Below are positions 57,367-64,000 of a stretch of DNA of 64,000 bases, piece after piece (position 1 is the first letter of the stretch; each line of letters starts with the position of its first letter). This DNA comes from Apostichopus japonicus (Eukaryota; Echinodermata; Holothuroidea; Aspidochirotida; Stichopodidae): positions 2,189,501 through 2,253,500 of the forward strand of contig NC_092570.1 in the NCBI RefSeq assembly GCF_037975245.1. Direction: 5' to 3'. The notes under the pieces were generated by a model. The model was not told the DNA's origin. It searched no databases and saw only the letters and a program-made list of their open reading frames with translations. The position numbers and the translations under genes were made by a program.

Positions 57367-58209
57367 ACCTCAATGAAAGTGTGAGCGCAATACATACGTT
57401 CTGTATCTACAAAATATGACTGGTTCACCCGGGCCATAACTATATGTAAATCATATAATGTATATATTCAATATCAAAATTTATGAAACTTGGCCCCAAC
57501 TGTGCTAGATATTCAAATATGGTTAACTTTGGTCAAAATTCTTAAACTGTTTTCATTACAACCTTCGAGGAAATTTTCCTCCCTGGGATATTCAGTCATC
57601 TTGTGTGTCCCTTAAACAAGTCTGAGAACAATTTAGAGTGTAAAGACCTCCAGGAACTTACTTTTTGGAAACTTCTAGCAATTATAGCTTGCTATAACTT
57701 GGGCCCTATACAGACTACCTTTAAGCAGTGTAACTATCTAATACAAACGTATCGTGTACGTTACAGATATAGCTACAGCTTATATACTGATACGCATTAC
57801 AGATATAATACCACGTGGCCAGGGAGTTTTAATGCCTACTTTCTCTCGCTATTATCATGATGTATAATATTTCAGTCATTAGGATAATCGTCCCAGCATG
57901 TATAGGCATAGTGTTAAGGTGATCCTAACCACAGTCAGGAATCGTCGAAAGTATATGACGATGGGCTTACGTTTGAGCAACCGCTGCAGCATCTCCGCTG
58001 AGAACTTATATATTCTAAGAGGAAACAGACTAGACACATTAATCTCTTCTCATTCTCAGACAACCATTTCAACTTGATAAGATACGTTATCTCAATGCGA
58101 TTCGTAATACAGCGAGGAATATTATCATATCCTCTATTTCTAAATTCAGCCAGCTACCCAGTCCGCCCGTCCGTCCGTTCGTTCCCCCCCCCCGGCCGTT
58201 CGTCCATCT
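57367..58209. other. Noncoding, no recognised feature
   Basis: AT-rich; a CCGTCCGTC-rich tract precedes the transposon at its right edge. Confidence 0.45.
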
Positions 58210-58607
58210 CAGGGGGATAGGAAGCTTCCAAAAATGGGGGGGGGGGGCACAACATCAGAGGGGTACTTTCTCATTCCACAACCACCACTCGTTATGCTTT
58301 AAACCGATACACACCGGCCATATCACTTAAATATATATGATGTGTTAGTATGCTATCTATCTTATTTATTGAGATCGTTTATTGTTAACCATGCTATAAA
58401 TAGATATGAGATGCCATTTTAAACAGCATGTACAGACTAAAAATAAATAATTAAAAAAAAAAAAATTAAATTAACAAAGGCCTAAGATATTCAAAAGACA
58501 GTTCTTCATCAAAGGGGCACATTTTATTTGCCAGTAGGGCACATTTGCTATTTGGAAAAAAGTGGGGGCACGTTCCCCCAGTGCCCCCCCCCCGGCTCAT
58601 ACCCCTG
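58210..58607. mobile_element. hAT-like nonautonomous element, G-run family, copy 2, perfect 8-bp target duplication
   Basis: Begins CAGGGGGATAGGAAGC and ends GGCTCATACCCCTG (imperfect inverted ends). It is bounded by GTCCATCT at 58202-58209 and again at 58608-58615. The body is homologous to 30850-31171 but carries an AT-rich segment of about 80 bp in the middle (near 58350-58445) that copy 1 mostly lacks. Confidence 0.9.
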
Positions 58608-58615
58608 GTCCATCT

Positions 58616-60979
58616 AACCATCCACTGACTCAGCACTATATATATAGCTCATTCGTCCACTCGTTGCAAGTTCTGAACATCTTACACATCTCTAACTATA
58701 CCGAGCCAGGCTGCGACCGTTTACGTACAAGCTTCAATATAGATTGGATGAAAAGTGCAAACATCCGCTCAGGTTGAATTCTTTAATGTGTAATACTTCA
58801 CCTAGAAAAGTTCTTTTCATCCCAACGGGCAAATACCACTGTGTAAACCCTACTCAGACATATACAAATAAGACATGTTTATTCAGTGTTAGGTTATAAG
58901 TCAAGGCTCCTTTATATGATGGCAAATGTTCTCGAATAGGCCTAAGTCACTCCCTGTGTGCTATCATAAAATATTATTCCGCTGATTTTTAAAGGAAGTA
59001 TGTGCGCTGCGCTGTATATAGAACCTATAGTTACACTCCTCTTCTGCTCAATCAGAGTATTTGTGTAATGTTCAGGTCTGATCCGGGGAAAAACCCGACA
59101 GCCCGAGGCCCGGGTGAATGAGGGGGGGGGGAGACCGGGGGCCGGGGAGGGGGGTTGCGAAATTTGGAGGGCCCGGGGAATTTTGGAACCCGTAATTGTG
59201 TAGTCTCGTTCCCCACGAGATACTTTACGAAACATGAAGAGTGGAAAAGGCCTGATGACTTAATCATCCGAGGGGCCCGAGCTGGCTGTCGAACCGCTCT
59301 GGGTAATATTCGATAATTATGCAAATCCCTAAAGTATGTTCCATATTCGAAAACTGGACGAGTTAGGCTACATTGTAAGTAGCCTCAATTTATATTTTTT
59401 GTAGTGTTTGCCGGTTAGGAGTTGATTTTGCTCAATAATAAAATATGTTATCATTCAGTAAAACTTCAACCGAGCGTTCATGCACCTTTCATCCTCTTCC
59501 ATCCGCCCGAGGCTAGGTGTGTCACACAAAATCAACTAAAAAGTTGCTTTTCAAGTATGCAAACCCTGGTACATCTACATGAGAAGAGGAACAACACTAT
59601 TTATACTAAAAACAATTGTTGAAACAATGCACGATGGTCTATTGTGTACTGTTTGTATATCCCAAAGCCGATCCTTGGTTACGTCATAATCAGAGATGTA
59701 CACATTAAGGGCGGAGTACAAATCAAGCATTTAGCGATTGATAAGGCACTGTTAAATCCCTTTGCATGGATAGATCAATTGAATGCATACTTTACACAAA
59801 TGAGTGTTCTTTGTTGAAAGGACGACAGTGTAAACTCGCGCGCCACTGTCAGTTCCACTACAGTTTCATCATTACGTTGTAAAGTGCGGTAGAACAGTTT
59901 CAAATATATTTTTGGCCTCTCTCTTTTGCCCTGATGGCAAACAGGCGGCATAAAGGCTACATCGTTTAAATAAAACTGAATAATAACGCCATCTATAGTT
60001 TTGGATTTGATTTGAGTATATATGTACTTTCTGTGATTGACTGCATAATCGGTTTAATCCACGACAACGGCCATCATCATACAGCGCTTAGTAGTCTATA
60101 CAATCAGCCAATAGGAAGCCGTCAGACGACACTTTATTTTTTAGACATTGAAGAAATGTTTCCGCAGATGCAAGTTGACGACCGGGTTCCAACTTGTTCT
60201 CATTGACAGGAAAGAAAAGAAATAGGAAAGACAAAGACCAGACACAAAAGGAAAAGAAAGGAGAAACCGAGATAGAAAGGAAATAAATGTGTACAATGTG
60301 TACACCAGAAGGACCAAGTTCATACAATACGTAAAGTGATAATAGAAACTCACGCTATTCATAGGCTATATATATTTATATATATGTAGCTACGGTGAAG
60401 TTTCTTAGAATAAACATTCGTTGAATACAAACGTTGTTGTTAACTTTTGGACACTAGCCACAAGAATCAAATTTGTCGTCATCAGTTTCAAGCATTCCTC
60501 GACTCGTCTAGTGCAAAAGCAAAAGCTTTTTTTCCGCTCAAGGATTTAAGCCACGTTATAGCAGACCAATGTAATACCATCATAAATATAAACTCCACGG
60601 ACTTCTGTATTCTGATTTTTCTTTCATCGAAGCGACAAAGGTTGATAATGCGATTGGAGTGAAAACTATATACCAAAGTGCAAAAGGAAGTTCAGTCCGC
60701 ATACAGAACAATTAAAGCTGTTTTGACTGAACTATTGCAATCGCATGCATCATGTCACGCATGACGATTTGTGGAAGATTCAATGTATTTACTGAAAAAA
60801 GATAATAATTCATATCAGGAAAAGACGGCTGAAAAGAAAATAATTGTGAAGGTGACAAATGACAGAGGCCTGTATAGGGTGGACTATTGCAAAAAATAAA
60901 AAAGAACGCGAACGCTGTAACAAGGTTTACGTACAAACATTTGTACACCAGTGAAGAACCTCACTCATTTGGCGACAAA
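58616..60979. other. Noncoding, upstream of candidate exon
   Basis: A GC-rich island-like patch at 59080-59190 (CCCGGG, GGGGCC words) is unusual here. The segment just before 60980 would hold the promoter and 5' UTR of the candidate gene. Confidence 0.4.
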
Positions 60980-61036
60980 ATGGCAGACCAAGAAGAAAAC
61001 GCTGAAAATCTCGGTTTGAGATGTTTGCTCAATTGG
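60980..61036 (+). CDS. Candidate first coding exon of a gene continuing right
   Basis: A clean ATG in good context (ACAAAATGG) opens MADQEENAENLGLRCLLNW and reaches a donor TGG|GTAAGA in frame 0 after 19 codons. Composition looks like a real N-terminus. I could not find the next exon in the remaining 3 kb and do not recognise the family. Chance is the alternative. Confidence 0.45.
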
Positions 61037-61405
61037 GTAAGAAAATCTTTCCCTTTATCGTAAAAACCTCTAATAATATAGTTATTTGTGTATTCCGTCT
61101 ATACGGAGAGCGTTGAACACGAATAATTGGTAGTGTCGTTTGTTGACCATTGTCAAAGCTTATATTGATCTTTTGAAGTTTCGATATACACAGAGGAGGA
61201 TATCTATAGCGAGTAGACGCTATATCACTGATTTTCCTTGCCAAGAGATTGGGGTGGGGGGGGGGGGCGGGGTAGTGGTGGTGATAGGGGATATGAGGAG
61301 ATACCTCACAGAACCCCCACTTCTGCCCATAATCGGAATTAACTTTATTGAATGAATGGCATCCAATGGGTATATATCAGGTTATACAGAAAATCTATAA
61401 ATATC

Positions 61406-62848
<1,443 letters not shown>

Positions 62849-63200
62849 CAGTGGCGTCGCCTGACATTTCAATCTTGGGGGAGGGCGATATATTTATGAA
62901 CGCCGTCCTGGGGGAGGTGTCCCCCCCCCCCCTTGAGGAAATTTATGATTAATTAAGGGTCCTTAGATGCAATCTGGTGCTATATTTTGCAACTTGAAGT
63001 AACTTTATTTTCAGGAATTGTTCGGGCTTATATAGTCTTTCCGATATTTATGATTTTAATTTAGGCAGATAAAGTTTGTTTGAATATTTTTTTAACACTG
63101 CAAATCGCATCTGGGGATGGGGAACTGGGGGGCACGCTTTTAGGAGGGCACGTACATGCCCCCCCCCCCCAGGCCACGCGGCCCCTTGGCGTCGCCACTG
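62849..63200. mobile_element. hAT-like nonautonomous element, 13-bp inverted ends
   Basis: The left end CAGTGGCGTCGCC and right end GGCGTCGCCACTG are exact inverted repeats. Flanks GTTCAAAG (62841-62848) and GTTCAAGG (63201-63208) form an 8-bp target duplication with one change. Length 352 bp with internal G and C runs. No transposase. Confidence 0.92.
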
Positions 63201-64000
63201 GTTCAAGGCGCCGCCAGTTGATTATGATTATTTATATGATAGTAGTATGATAGTATGATTTTTTTTTTTATTGCAAAGACATTTGTAGGAACGGAACTAG
63301 CTTCTACTTTCTATGAAATGTTAATAATGTTTAACTGCTTTTAGTTTTCTGTAAGTTGGGACTGGGTTAAACGGAATTTGTCAGAAGTTCATCTGATGCA
63401 TGGTGTCGAAGTATTAAATTGTTCAATATGAATTGATGGTTATAACCTATAGCGCGAAATGAAACACATCTTTCGCGATCATGACGAATGAATGTATAAA
63501 AATTCGGGGTATGCCTATGCTGTTTAATTAATGACAGTCTTTTACTGCACATGATTCTACAGACAGTCTATACTCTATACTGTAGAACATTGTAATTATA
63601 GTTCCAATCCATAATTTCTTCACCAAAACAAACAACGGTCATAAAGGTCATAGGTCATATAGAACTTACCATTGAAACTACAATTAGTAATAGCATTCAA
63701 CTATGCTATTGAAGATTGTCCAAGAGTTTCGTAACTCGTTAGTATGTAGAAGTTCAAACTCTTCTACAACGACTCAAGGTTACCGCATAGCGTTAACAAG
63801 AAACTTAAGTTACCCGACCACACGTACATAGGATCGTCTGCACCCAATCAGTTGTCTGCTGTATAGGTACGTTACAACTTACAACGTCGCCTAATTGACA
63901 ACCTAGCCTAGGTCCTACAGGTGTAATCATTAGAAAACGTTGCCTAAATCCTAAGCTCTGTGTTTGTAAGTTTTCGCATTTTGAAGTTGATAATCACATA
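63201..64000. other. Right edge, no recognised feature
   Basis: AT-rich sequence with no supported coding exon. Confidence 0.45.

Overview
The window is animal nuclear DNA. It has AT-rich, intron-rich genes with GT-AG splice sites, long introns, many mobile-element relics, poly-G/C runs and (AT)n arrays. The genes recognised (WRAP53, DCUN1D1/2, a BTB-kelch gene, RHBDD1) are ordinary metazoan genes. An invertebrate deuterostome, perhaps an echinoderm, is my best guess. That rests on overall gene and repeat character and is not proven by the sequence.

Layout. 134-2591 (-): the 5' three coding exons of WRAP53/TCAB1, which runs off the left edge. 4463-6685 (-): an intronless 740-aa gene with an acidic N-terminus, a predicted helical core and a long Gly-rich tract. 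The core resembles Gag proteins of DIRS/Ngaro-type retrotransposons, so this may be a domesticated Gag. 6686-16593: no coding exon found, with one SINE and one old repeat. 16594-23202 (-): a complete seven-exon DCUN1D1/2-like neddylation co-factor, with a minisatellite, a SINE relic, a foldback element and another old repeat in its introns. 23203-31252: noncoding, holding an array of palindromes, a TTAA-flanked MITE and two hAT-like nonautonomous elements with 8-bp target duplications. 31275-35539 (+): a complete four-exon kelch gene with two BTB domains in tandem before BACK and six kelch repeats. 36843-37255: a LINE 3' end. 39471-42873 (-): a complete four-exon RHBDD1 (RHBDL4) intramembrane protease with a ubiquitin-interacting motif and an Arg-rich VCP-binding-like tail. 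42874-60979: gene-poor and repeat-rich (two more TTAA MITEs, a full SINE, a further SINE-like element, a U2 snRNA-like fragment, another hAT-like element, degenerate tetranucleotide repeats). 60980-61036 (+): a plausible first coding exon of a gene continuing to the right, followed by a 170-bp (AT)n array and a hAT-like element.

The genes do not form a pathway cluster. DCUN1D1 (cullin neddylation), the BTB-BACK-kelch protein (probable CUL3 adaptor) and RHBDD1 (ubiquitin-dependent ER proteolysis) all touch ubiquitin biology, but such adjacency is probably chance. The most novel-looking items are the tandem-BTB kelch protein, the Gag-like Gly-rich gene, the small mobile elements whose ends and target duplications can be read directly, the palindrome array at 24.7-24.9 kb, and the U2-like chimera at 49.7 kb. 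Exon coordinates were derived by hand from splice sites, reading-frame continuity and remembered family sequences, so errors of a base or two are possible.
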